A stretch of 58,513 nt of DNA from Levilactobacillus paucivorans (lineage in GTDB: Bacteria; Bacillota; Bacilli; Lactobacillales; Lactobacillaceae): the NCBI RefSeq assembly GCF_001437125.1, contig NZ_JQCA01000025.1:1-58513 (forward strand). Reading direction: 5' to 3'. The translations under genes and the position numbers were made by a program. A model generated the notes under the pieces. That model had not been told where the DNA came from and made no database searches. It saw only the letters and a list, made by a program, of their open reading frames with translations. Shown in pieces: positions 41,966 to 49,420 of the stretch (positions within the stretch are counted from its first letter, which is position 1; each line of letters opens with the position of its first letter).

Positions 41966-42003
41966 AAAAAGCGCCATTCCTTAATTGGAATGGCGCTTTT
42001 TTT
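41966..42003 (+). terminator. Terminator of the nucleoside operon
   Basis: AAAAAGCGCCATTCC/GGAATGGCGCTTTTT, 15-bp stem then T's. Confidence 0.93.
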
Positions 42004-42082
42004 GCGTTCTGTTAAGCCTTCAATTTCGAGTCAATGCTGTGAGTCTACTGCCGGTGTTAGGAATGGTAACGGGTGAGGAAAA

Positions 42083-42246
42083 TGCCCGCCTTCCGGGGGC
42101 CTGCTCAGGGGCTGGAACGCTGTGGACACGGATTTGAGCCATAGAGCGGTCTCAAATGCCGGTCTTCCACTAACCCGAGCAGACCACTCGGTTAAGTGGA
42201 ATTTCACGGCTGAGCCCCTGAGCAGACCCCCTCCAGGCTGGGAGAC
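42083..42246 (-). repeat. Family A structured element, copy A5
   Basis: Outer stem CTGCTCAGGGGCT/AGCCCCTGAGCAG (42101-42113, 42213-42225) extended by GGGGG/CCCCC. Inner hairpins on the minus strand TTCCACTTAACCGAG..CTCGGGTTAGTGGAA and ATTTGAGACCG..GGCTCAAAT align with A3, including ACGACCA(A/G)TCT just upstream. Antisense to the flanking genes. Confidence 0.8.
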
Positions 42247-42327
42247 TGGTCGTTGGTTCAACCAATAGAGATTCTTACTCTTGCTGCTAGTGTTCATTTT
42301 TCCTTTGTTGTGAGGGGACACCATTTG

Positions 42328-42466
42328 TTGCGGGTGATGTCAGGTTATCAGGTATAATGGGGCTAGTAATAACCCGGGAAATTGATTGGGAAAACGAATG
42401 ATTTTGAGAAATTTCAAAAAGATCAGGCAGACCCCTTGCTTGTGACGCGACGTCGTCAGGTATAAC
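42328..42466 (+). promoter_or_regulatory. Tandem MerR-type promoters with 19-base spacers
   Basis: TTGCGG (42328) and TATAAT (42353) are 19 bases apart; so are TTGCTT (42436) and TATAAC (42461). Both end TCAGGTATAA. The second spacer carries TGACG-N6-CGTCA. Long spacers with a dyad are the mark of MerR-activated promoters. Confidence 0.6.
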
Positions 42467-42487
42467 AAGGGTATAGGAGGTGAAACC

Positions 42488-43219
42488 ATGTCAGACTATT
42501 CAACAGGAGAATTAGCCAAGTTCGGGCACGTGTCGGTACGAACACTTCAGTACTACGATCAGAAGGGCCTTTTACCCCCAACGGCCGTGACGACCGGGGG
42601 TCGGCGACGATACGCAGAAGCCGACCTGCAGCGGCTCAAATTAATTCGGTTACTCAAGGGGATGGACCTCACGTTAGCGGCGATTCAGGAAATTCTGGAT
42701 AGTGACCAAGCCAACCGAGTCTTAGCCGATGCCTTGACCCAGCAGGAACACCAACTACTGGCGGAACAGGCGGAGAATGCGGAGAAATTACGGACGCTTC
42801 GTCTGGTTCAGCGGAGCTTACCCGACTTTACTGATGTTCCAATTCAATCAATTGCTGACATGGAACACATGATGGCAAACAAGCAGGAATTAAGACATGT
42901 GCATTTGCGGATGTTGGGATTTGGGGTTCCCCTCGGAATTATTGAGTGGGGGACTTTTATCTACGCGCTCTTCGCGGGTAACTGGTGGTTCTTCGCCGGC
43001 GGTATGGTGGTTGTGCTTGCCGGAGCAAGCTGGATTAGCTGGGATTATTTCCGTTCAGTGAGTTATGCTTGTCCTAACTGTGGGACGGTTTTCAATCCCG
43101 CCTTCAAGGAGGCTTTCTTTGCTCGGCATAACATTCGCGCTAGAAAGTTGACCTGTCCACACTGTGGCCAGAAGAACTTCTGTGTCGAAATGTATCGCGA
43201 AAAAACTAATGCTAATTAA
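42488..43219 (+). CDS. MerR-family regulator with C-terminal membrane hairpin and zinc ribbon
   Basis: 243 residues. MerR HTH and wing (YSTGELAKFGHVSVRTLQYYDQKGLLPP, residues 4-31; GGRRRYAEADLQRL), coiled coil (about 75-110), two membrane helices (FGVPLGIIEWGTFIYALFAG and WWFFAGGMVVVLAGASWISW, about 143-185), then a zinc ribbon with CPNCG and CPHCG. The regulator would be tethered to the membrane. GTATAGGAGG upstream. Own promoters have the 19-base MerR spacing, so autoregulation is likely. Confidence 0.9.
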   Translation: MSDYSTGELAKFGHVSVRTLQYYDQKGLLPPTAVTTGGRRRYAEADLQRLKLIRLLKGMDLTLAAIQEILDSDQANRVLADALTQQEHQLLAEQAENAEKLRTLRLVQRSLPDFTDVPIQSIADMEHMMANKQELRHVHLRMLGFGVPLGIIEWGTFIYALFAGNWWFFAGGMVVVLAGASWISWDYFRSVSYACPNCGTVFNPAFKEAFFARHNIRARKLTCPHCGQKNFCVEMYREKTNAN

Positions 43220-43222
43220 ACC

Positions 43223-43261
43223 AATAGCCTCACTGACCATCAGGATCAGTGGGGCTATTTT
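43223..43261 (+). terminator. Terminator of the membrane MerR gene
   Basis: AATAGCCTCACTGA/TCAGTGGGGCTATT then TTT. Confidence 0.85.
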
Positions 43262-43367
43262 AGTAAAATGAGGGTTCAGGTTGACTGGACAAATGTCACA
43301 GTATTAGCCATGGGGTAAGACTAAAATAAGATAAAGTTACTAAATATGAGTGAAGTGGTGTCAGTGT

Positions 43368-43922
43368 ATGTGGAAGAGTCGCTTGAAATTACATAAAATT
43401 CTAATCCAGGCTATTGCCGTGTTAGGTGTGGGACTGGGCTTATTGGGCGTTGGCACGGTCACGGCAAACGCGTCGAGCAAGGGCTATTATGGTTGTCTTC
43501 AATCGCGAAAAATCACTTATCATATTGATTCCAAGTCCAAACATTGGAAGGACAATTGGAACGGTGCCGTCAAAGCTTGGAACAAGCTCCATGTCATTAA
43601 GCTACGGAGTATCAAAAAGGCTTCCAAGGCTGACATTCGATTAACAACGGTGAAGAATCTTAAGGGAAACTATGAAATGATGGGCTATACTAATGGTCCC
43701 GGTGGCTACTTTGGTATCTTTTCAAGTAAGGTGAAATTGAACCGTAAAGCGATGGTCAATTACACGGAACAAGACAAAGAGCGAACAGCTTTGATGGGTG
43801 TTGGCTATGCTGTTGGTTTGAACTATTCAGATGATAAAACAAGTGCTCTCTCAGGGTTTGCTGACAAGCCTTCAGCCAAAGACAAGGCTAATCTGAAGAA
43901 GGCCTATAAGCATGTTAAGTAA
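43368..43922 (+). CDS. Secreted matrixin-like protein with all zinc-site residues replaced
   Basis: 184 residues. Signal peptide (residues about 2-36, VLGVGLGLLGVGTVTANAS, cleavage after ANA). The mature part reads like the matrixin proteases of lactobacilli: RKITYHID, WNGAVKAWNKL, ADIRLTT, MGYT..GGYFGIF. At the place of HExGHxxGxxH the sequence is MGVGYAVGLNY, so all three His and the Glu are missing (H-M, E-G, H-Y, H-Y) but the backbone glycines and the following SDD remain. It should be a non-catalytic binding or inhibitory protein. ATG 43368; start context is weak. Confidence 0.8.
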   Translation: MWKSRLKLHKILIQAIAVLGVGLGLLGVGTVTANASSKGYYGCLQSRKITYHIDSKSKHWKDNWNGAVKAWNKLHVIKLRSIKKASKADIRLTTVKNLKGNYEMMGYTNGPGGYFGIFSSKVKLNRKAMVNYTEQDKERTALMGVGYAVGLNYSDDKTSALSGFADKPSAKDKANLKKAYKHVK

Positions 43923-43940
43923 TTCGAAATATTAACAAAT

Positions 43941-43986
43941 AAGAGCCGCCAAGACTGGTCAAGAATCCAGTTCTGGCGGCTCTTTA
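43941..43986. terminator. Terminator between the pseudo-matrixin and S66 genes
   Basis: AAGAGCCGCCA..TGGCGGCTCTT with an inner GACTGG/CCAGTT stem. Confidence 0.88.
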
Positions 43987-44000
43987 GTATCTCTAAATGT

Positions 44001-45074
44001 TTAAGCAAAGTAAGGTTCTAAGATGGTGAGCTTCCGCCGATCAAGATCCACTTGGGCCAATGCTTCATAAGGCAAGGCAGTTCGCGGATAAGCGTGACCG
44101 AAGTTCAAATTGGCCATAATCGGTGTATGAAACTGTCGCGTTGCGGTCAATAGTTCATGGCAGTAGGCATCGTAATAGACCTCGTTTTGGGGCTTGCCCA
44201 TGAGAATTGCGGCGATGTTTCCCAATATGCCGGTTTTCGTGAGGTTAGCCAACATAGTGGCGTAGGCCTCGGGGGTTGGTTGTTCCTCGCTGGTTTCGAG
44301 GAAGAGAATTTTGCCGCGACATTCTTCTGGTGTGGGTAAGAGATGATAACGGGTGGCCACCGCGGGTTCATCCGGGTAGCGGGTGTCCGTGAGAAGGCTA
44401 TTTAGGCTGTCGATACAGCCACCTAACAGGCGACCGGTGACGCGGCCCTGACCACGGAGCACCTGATAACCGCGACGCTCGGGATGACTGACACGGGGTG
44501 TGCCCACAGCAGCTTTGGAGAAGTCGGTGCGTTCCTCGTACCAGAAGGGACTGCTGGTGATCACAGTTGTCTGAGGGCTTTCGAAGTAGCGTGTTAACGT
44601 CCGTCGGGTATAGGGCAACAGGTTGGGCCCCAGTTCCGCTAAGTCGTTGAGCAGGTTGGGGCCATAGTAGGTCGTGAGTCCCAGCCGCCGTAACATCAGG
44701 TGGTTGACAGTTGTGTCCGAGAAGCCGGTGAAGAGCTTCGGATGTTGGCGTACGGCGGCCACAAACTCGGGATCTTCGAATAAGTAAGGTGCTAACCGAT
44801 AGGTATCGATGCCCCCGATGGCGCAGATGATGCCCTTGATTTTTGGGGTGGTGAAGGCTGTCTTGAGGTCTGCGGCGCGGGCTTCCGGATGAGCGTCCAA
44901 GTAAGTCTGGCCCTTGAGGGCGTTGGGCATCGTGACGGGCTTTAAACCCAGCTCACGAAGTCGGCGTTGACCCAGCGCCAGTTCGTGGGCAGCAAAGGGT
45001 TCTCCCAGAACACCGCTGGAAAGGCTGACAATGGCGACCGAATCGCCGGTATGTAAGGGTTGTGGTTTGATCAT
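44001..45074 (-). CDS. S66-family serine peptidase (LD-carboxypeptidase/MccF-like)
   Basis: About 357 residues. Nucleophile Ser in TGFSDTT (residues about 114-120), Glu in LFLETSEE and His in NFGHAYPR form the S66 Ser-Glu-His triad. Family members trim LD-tetrapeptides of peptidoglycan or detoxify microcin C-like peptides; the absence of a signal peptide and the length fit the MccF-like branch. The ATG at 45074 suits GGAGG seven bases away; the ATG at 45080 is too near. Confidence 0.9.
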   Translation of the reverse strand: MIKPQPLHTGDSVAIVSLSSGVLGEPFAAHELALGQRRLRELGLKPVTMPNALKGQTYLDAHPEARAADLKTAFTTPKIKGIICAIGGIDTYRLAPYLFEDPEFVAAVRQHPKLFTGFSDTTVNHLMLRRLGLTTYYGPNLLNDLAELGPNLLPYTRRTLTRYFESPQTTVITSSPFWYEERTDFSKAAVGTPRVSHPERRGYQVLRGQGRVTGRLLGGCIDSLNSLLTDTRYPDEPAVATRYHLLPTPEECRGKILFLETSEEQPTPEAYATMLANLTKTGILGNIAAILMGKPQNEVYYDAYCHELLTATRQFHTPIMANLNFGHAYPRTALPYEALAQVDLDRRKLTILEPYFA

Positions 45075-45211
45075 AGGCATTCCTCCAAATAATTAAATTG
45101 TTATTAGTCTACACTTCTTGGGCGGAAAGGCAACCCAGAGAGTTCTAGCACAATGGGTGACTAAAAAACGTCCCCTCAATTCAGAGAGAACGCGTGTTGT
45201 TATCAATTTTT

Positions 45212-46177
45212 CTAGTAGCTCAATGCCCGGTAAGCATCGTGCTTCCGGTGCGTGTGCAGGCTCTTTTGAGACATACTGGTCCGCTTATTTGTCCAGGGAT
45301 CATTGTAGTAAGCCCGGGTCTTGCTGTAACCACTTAACGTGATAGCGTGGTTAACGAAGCCATCGACGTTGGCAACCCAGATGACCACGGGATGCCCCTT
45401 GTCGATCTGCTTTTTCATCATATGAAAGGAAGCGCCAGTCATGTTTTTGGCAGATCCCGTGTGGCGTTTAACCACTTTCATCAGGCCCTTAGGGTAGATC
45501 CACCAACCGGATTTAGAATAGGGATTACCGACGAAGCCCTTGTTCGGATTCGAACTGCGCGGAACTTCCTTGGCGATTGACATCTTGGTGACCCTGGCCC
45601 CGGCATAATTGAGCATCATGGCGGTTGCGGTGAATTCACAGCCAGTTGGGAGTTGTGGCCGTTGAGCGATCAAGGGCACATTCAGGTAACGGTATGTTTT
45701 AACAGTTCCGTTCCGGTGAATCCAGCCGATCTTTTTCTTATAGGTGAATCTGAGCCAGATACCGTTGGCCATGGTTTCTTCGCGGGTGATGTGCACCGTC
45801 TTGTTGGCGAAGGTGGTTGCCATGGTGTATGGTTTCATATTTTTAGCAGAAGACTTGGCACCACCAGTCCGATAAACGGAGTGGTTGTAAGGCTTGTTGG
45901 GGCCAATCTTAGTGTAGTAGTTTACTTTTTTAATCTTGGAAATCGGCCGATAGACCACTGGTTTTGGTTTAGGTTTCGGCTTGGGTTTCGGTGTTGGCTT
46001 CTGGCTTTCGCTGGAAGTCGATGAGGAGCTACTGTCGGTCGTAGATGAAGAACTGTTCGTGACCGTTGATGATGAATCGGCATCACTAGTTGCACTGGCG
46101 TGAGCCGTTGCGGGTTGAGCGGTGCTGATTAAAAGGCCGAAACTAAGTGCTAGGAGGGCCATTGGAAGTTGTTTCAT
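45212..46177 (-). CDS. Secreted C39-like cysteine peptidase domain protein
   Basis: About 321 residues. Signal peptide (residues 1-26, ending TAHASA), a Ser/Thr-rich linker, a KPKPKPKPKP wall-spanning stretch, an SH3-like segment (about 75-160) and a C39_2 peptidase domain with Cys in QLPTGCEFTATAMML, His in DGFVNHAITLSGY and Asp/Asn in YYNDPW. Likely an envelope-associated peptidase or amidase. ATG 46177 with GGGTGG. Monocistronic. Confidence 0.9.
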   Translation of the reverse strand: MKQLPMALLALSFGLLISTAQPATAHASATSDADSSSTVTNSSSSTTDSSSSSTSSESQKPTPKPKPKPKPKPVVYRPISKIKKVNYYTKIGPNKPYNHSVYRTGGAKSSAKNMKPYTMATTFANKTVHITREETMANGIWLRFTYKKKIGWIHRNGTVKTYRYLNVPLIAQRPQLPTGCEFTATAMMLNYAGARVTKMSIAKEVPRSSNPNKGFVGNPYSKSGWWIYPKGLMKVVKRHTGSAKNMTGASFHMMKKQIDKGHPVVIWVANVDGFVNHAITLSGYSKTRAYYNDPWTNKRTSMSQKSLHTHRKHDAYRALSY

Positions 46178-46303
46178 GTGTAATACCACCCTTATGTATG
46201 ATTAATTCGTGACGTCATTTCTAAGTAGGCTAACGACTGGTTAGACTCAAAATTAATTATACGCCCGTTGGGTGGGGTGGCGAAAGGGGTTTCGGGAGTT
46301 TTA

Positions 46304-46336
46304 AAAAGGCTATGACGTGGGTCACAGCCTTTTGTC
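46304..46336 (-). terminator. Terminator of the isochorismatase-family gene
   Basis: AAAAGGCTATGAC/GTCACAGCCTTTT; the minus strand runs on into TTTTT. It follows element B3. Confidence 0.85.
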
Positions 46337-46352
46337 GTTGGTGTTTATGGTG

Positions 46353-46473
46353 TCGAAACGTGTGAAGAAAGGCAGCCGGTTCCGCTTAACCCCGATAAAA
46401 CACGAATCCAGGCCCGGGATTCCTGCTTTATCGACGTTAATGCTCGCTGGCTAACCGCCTTTTTTCACACTCT
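46353..46473 (-). repeat. Family B 3'-UTR hairpin element, copy B3
   Basis: Minus strand begins AGAGTGTGAAAAAAGGCGG, has GCATTAACGTCGATAAAGC facing TTTTATCGGGGTTAAGC, and ends GCCTTTCTTCACACGTTTC. It starts two bases after the stop codon of the minus-strand hydrolase gene, again sense to it. Confidence 0.85.
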
Positions 46474-46475
46474 TT

Positions 46476-47030
46476 TCAGCTAATTTCCGCCCCCAGCACT
46501 GTCTTGAAGTGTTCCAAGGCCCAAGCGTGCCCGGTGGGATTGAAGCTGGCCACGGCGTTCTCGTGGATGACTAAGTGGTAGCCCAGGTTGTAGGCCGCAA
46601 TGGCTGTATGGAGGACACAGATGTCGGTACAGACACCTGCTAGATGTAGGGTATCCACGTGGCGTTCTCGTAAGCGCAGGTCGAGATCGGTTCCTGCAAA
46701 GGCACTGTAGCGGGTCTTGTCGAATTGCCAAACGGTTTCCGCGTCTTGGTGGGCATCGAACCAGTCTTTGGTTTGACCGAAGAGCTCGCGACCCCAGGTG
46801 CCACGCACGTTGTGGGGTGGGAAGAGCTTGGTTTCTGGATGGTAGGGGTCATTTGGCGTATGGACGTCAGTAGGAAAGAGCACCCAGTCACCGGCCTTGA
46901 AGTGGTTCTCGGCCAATTCTACTATCGGCTGATCCAAGATCTGGCCCGGTTTACCACAGGTTAGAGCACCTTTATCGGCAACAAAATCGTTCGTGTAATC
47001 GATGATTAGTAAGGCTTGCGTTCCGGCCAT
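46476..47030 (-). CDS. Isochorismatase-family cysteine hydrolase, nicotinamidase-like
   Basis: About 184 residues. Catalytic Asp in IIDYTNDF, Lys in FDKTRYSAF and Cys in AGVCTDICVLHTA form the nicotinamidase triad; a metal-site region TDVHTPNDPYHPE is also present, as in PncA. It probably deamidates nicotinamide to nicotinate for NAD salvage. ATG 47030 has AAAGGAG. Single gene. Confidence 0.9.
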   Translation of the reverse strand: MAGTQALLIIDYTNDFVADKGALTCGKPGQILDQPIVELAENHFKAGDWVLFPTDVHTPNDPYHPETKLFPPHNVRGTWGRELFGQTKDWFDAHQDAETVWQFDKTRYSAFAGTDLDLRLRERHVDTLHLAGVCTDICVLHTAIAAYNLGYHLVIHENAVASFNPTGHAWALEHFKTVLGAEIS

Positions 47031-47208
47031 AACATCGTCTCCTTTGGCGTTTCGTTTTAGTATGCAAGGTCGAGAAATGGAAGTCAACGACTTGTCTCAT
47101 AACTTCTTTAATAGAAAAGTGATTATTATTAATGCCGAAAAGATGAGAATTGTTTAGCGACAATGGTTGCTGTCGGACAGTCGCTTATAATTTAGTCTCG
47201 AATATTTG

Positions 47209-47270
47209 TTGACAATGCGATGTGAAATTCATATACTGTAGATGAATTGATATTATATCACGTATAATAT
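47209..47270 (+). promoter_or_regulatory. Promoter and PadR-type operator of the DUF1700/DUF4097 operon
   Basis: TTGACA (47209) and TATACT (47232) with a 17-base spacer. ATATTATA-TCACG-TATAATAT at 47250-47270 is a perfect 8-bp inverted repeat between promoter and start codon, the probable operator for the encoded PadR. Confidence 0.75.
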
Positions 47271-47287
47271 TGTGAGGAGGAAAGCTA

Positions 47288-47605
47288 ATGGCCATTCAAG
47301 TACCGACCGAGCTACTCGACGGCAGTGTGTTGGGCTTGTTAACCCAGCAGGATCATTACGGGTACACGCTAACGCAGGAAGTCCGCCAGCTCTTGCCAAT
47401 TTCAGAATCCACGTTGTACCCCGTGTTGCGCCGGCTGAAGAAAAATGGCTGGCTAGATACCTATGACGAACCTTATCAGGGTCGCAATCGCCGCTACTAT
47501 CGTTTAACGACGAGTGGCCGCGACCGTTTGGCGGAGATTCAGGCAGATTGGCAAGACTTCAATCAAGCCATTTCACAGTTATTGGAGGGGAAGACAGATG
47601 ACTGA
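47288..47605 (+). CDS. PadR-family transcriptional regulator (short type)
   Basis: 105 residues, only the winged helix (LDGSVLGLLTQQDHYGYTLTQEVRQL...SESTLYPVLRRLKKNGWL) plus a short dimerisation helix, the YwcE/LmrR-like subfamily 2. GAGGAGG ribosome site. Overlaps the DUF1700 gene by eight bases; the trio PadR-DUF1700-DUF4097 is a recurrent envelope-stress unit in Firmicutes. Likely autorepressor. Confidence 0.92.
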   Translation: MAIQVPTELLDGSVLGLLTQQDHYGYTLTQEVRQLLPISESTLYPVLRRLKKNGWLDTYDEPYQGRNRRYYRLTTSGRDRLAEIQADWQDFNQAISQLLEGKTDD

Positions 47606-48239
47606 TTACATACGAGCAGTCGAAAAATTATTAGGGCAGTTGACCACGGCGGAACAACAGGAAGTTGTGGAATACTACCGAGAATACCTATTGGATGCTG
47701 GAATTGACACGTACCAAGGGGCCGTGGATGAATTGGGATCCCCACGGCCTTTGGCCCGTAAGGTATTGGCCGACTATTCGATTCGAATGAATGAAAAAGA
47801 CAAGGCCGATGCCGATACATCACAGTCGCGGTCCATGGTTCAGGCGACCAAGAGTAATGTGCGGACGGTGTGGTTAATTATTCTGGCCATGTTGTCGGCA
47901 CCGGTGACGATTCCGATTTTGCTGCTGATCATGGCCCTATTTATTGCTTTTGCAGCGGCGTTATTTGGCCTGATCGTGGCGGTCTTGGCGGTCTTTCTCA
48001 GTATCGTGGCTCTGGGAGTCGTTGGCCTAGTCGTCGGGATCATCATGCTGTTTCAGGCGCCGTGGACGGGGATCTTTTACCTCGGCGTCGGCCTATTTTT
48101 CCTGGGGGCCAGTCTGTTAGGCTGGTTGATTCTTAAATGGGTTAGCAGTTGGGTTATTGGGGGACTATCGTGGCTCGCTAAGAAAATTTATCAGCGATTT
48201 ATTCCACGGAGCCGCGCAGAACGGGGGCATAAGCTATGA
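47598..48239 (+). CDS. DUF1700 membrane protein
   Basis: 213 residues. The cytosolic N-terminus (MTDYIRAVEKLLGQL...VVEYYREYLLDAG...DELGSPRPLARKVLADY) is the DUF1700 signature; four or so hydrophobic helices follow (about 85-190). Start ATG 47598 lies inside the end of padR-like gene. Function not established; it is consistently paired with a PadR regulator and DUF4097. Confidence 0.9.
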   Translation: MTDYIRAVEKLLGQLTTAEQQEVVEYYREYLLDAGIDTYQGAVDELGSPRPLARKVLADYSIRMNEKDKADADTSQSRSMVQATKSNVRTVWLIILAMLSAPVTIPILLLIMALFIAFAAALFGLIVAVLAVFLSIVALGVVGLVVGIIMLFQAPWTGIFYLGVGLFFLGASLLGWLILKWVSSWVIGGLSWLAKKIYQRFIPRSRAERGHKL

Positions 48240-49216
48240 AAAAGAGTTTAAAAATCAGTCTGATCTTAATGGTCTTGGGGGCCATTTTGCTCGGTATTGG
48301 CTGGAAGAATCATGGGGACAAATCTGTTGTCTGGGATCATTCAAGTCGCGGATTGAAGACGCTGGAACACGCTAAGACGTCGACCAATCCGGGAAACTAT
48401 CAGCGAATAACGATCGACAGTCCGGCTTCAGTAACGGTTAAGTCCGGAAACACCAGTCGAGTGACGGTGAGCTACGTGAATCATGCGCAGTCCACACCAA
48501 AAGTGAAAGTGGCTAAGGGAACGTTGGCCATTACGGATGGCGGATCATCGGATGTTTCCAGCATTACGGTCTTTGGGAAAGATCACACTTTCGATAAGGG
48601 GGGCGTCCTGGTGACGGTCCCACGGGGAAAGCAACTGAAGGACATTACGGTCAAACAGGGGAGTGGATCGATTTCACTCCGCGGACTGACTGCCGATAAC
48701 GTTAAGGTGGCCAATGCCGACGATGTCAGCATGATGGACTTGCGCGTCAAGAATGGTGTCAGTGTCGATTCCAGTAATGGGGATGTCTGGGCCTCGCAGC
48801 TGCGAGCTAAGCGGTTGTCGGTCGTCACGATTGATGGGGATACGGGGATCTCTAGCAGTCATCTGACGGGGAAAGACAATCGTCTGGATTCCGGTAGTGG
48901 GGACATTCGCTTGAGCGAGACGACCCTCGGCGGTGGTCGGATTTCTACGGATGACGGGGATGTTCATTTACAAGACAACCATCTGAAGGGTCAGTTGAAG
49001 ACTGAGACCGGGGATGGCGACATTCGGGCGACAGTTCCAACTTCTGCGGGATTAAAAGTTACCAACGCCGATGATGATATGGGAGATATTACCATCTGGG
49101 GCCGATCGCGACATAGCGGGTTCCGCCTCGCACCTAAGGCCGCGGCACAGTACGTGCTACACGCTGAAGATGGTGACATTACCGTGGGTAAGCAAGGGTC
49201 AGCGTCAGCCGATTAA
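48236..49216 (+). CDS. DUF4097 beta-helix-like envelope protein
   Basis: 326 residues. One N-terminal membrane segment (ISLILMVLGAILLGIGW, residues about 6-22), then an exported repeat region with short strand repeats (VKQGSGSISLRGLTADNV, VDSSNGDVWASQL, LDSGSGDIRLSE, STDDGDVHLQ). ATG overlaps the DUF1700 stop (ATGA). Distant paralogue of the protein at 1453. Probably a sensor or adhesin of the envelope-stress unit. Confidence 0.9.
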   Translation: MKKSLKISLILMVLGAILLGIGWKNHGDKSVVWDHSSRGLKTLEHAKTSTNPGNYQRITIDSPASVTVKSGNTSRVTVSYVNHAQSTPKVKVAKGTLAITDGGSSDVSSITVFGKDHTFDKGGVLVTVPRGKQLKDITVKQGSGSISLRGLTADNVKVANADDVSMMDLRVKNGVSVDSSNGDVWASQLRAKRLSVVTIDGDTGISSSHLTGKDNRLDSGSGDIRLSETTLGGGRISTDDGDVHLQDNHLKGQLKTETGDGDIRATVPTSAGLKVTNADDDMGDITIWGRSRHSGFRLAPKAAAQYVLHAEDGDITVGKQGSASAD

Positions 49217-49226
49217 CTGAATTGAT

Positions 49227-49281
49227 AGGCACTGGTAACGGGTTCTCGAGTTTATGAGGTCCGTTAACCGGTGCCTTTTTC
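49227..49281 (+). terminator. Terminator of the PadR/DUF1700/DUF4097 operon
   Basis: AGGCACTGGTAACGG/CCGTTAACCGGTGCCT then TTTTT. Confidence 0.85.
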
Positions 49282-49420
49282 GTTGGTTATGTGTGTACCG
49301 GTAGTGGTGTAAATTTATATGGTGGGGTTCACCATTAGCGGTATAATGGATATTTGAAGGGGCTGCTCGGACCACCGCTAGCGGCCCTCGTAGAATTCAA
49401 TTGATTAGGGGAGAGTCAAG

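Noticed and set aside
11531-42246. Family A copies as insertion sequences or a CRISPR array
   Set aside because: No transposase, no target-site duplication noticed, copies are far apart and differ in sequence; there are no regular repeat-spacer units anywhere in the window.
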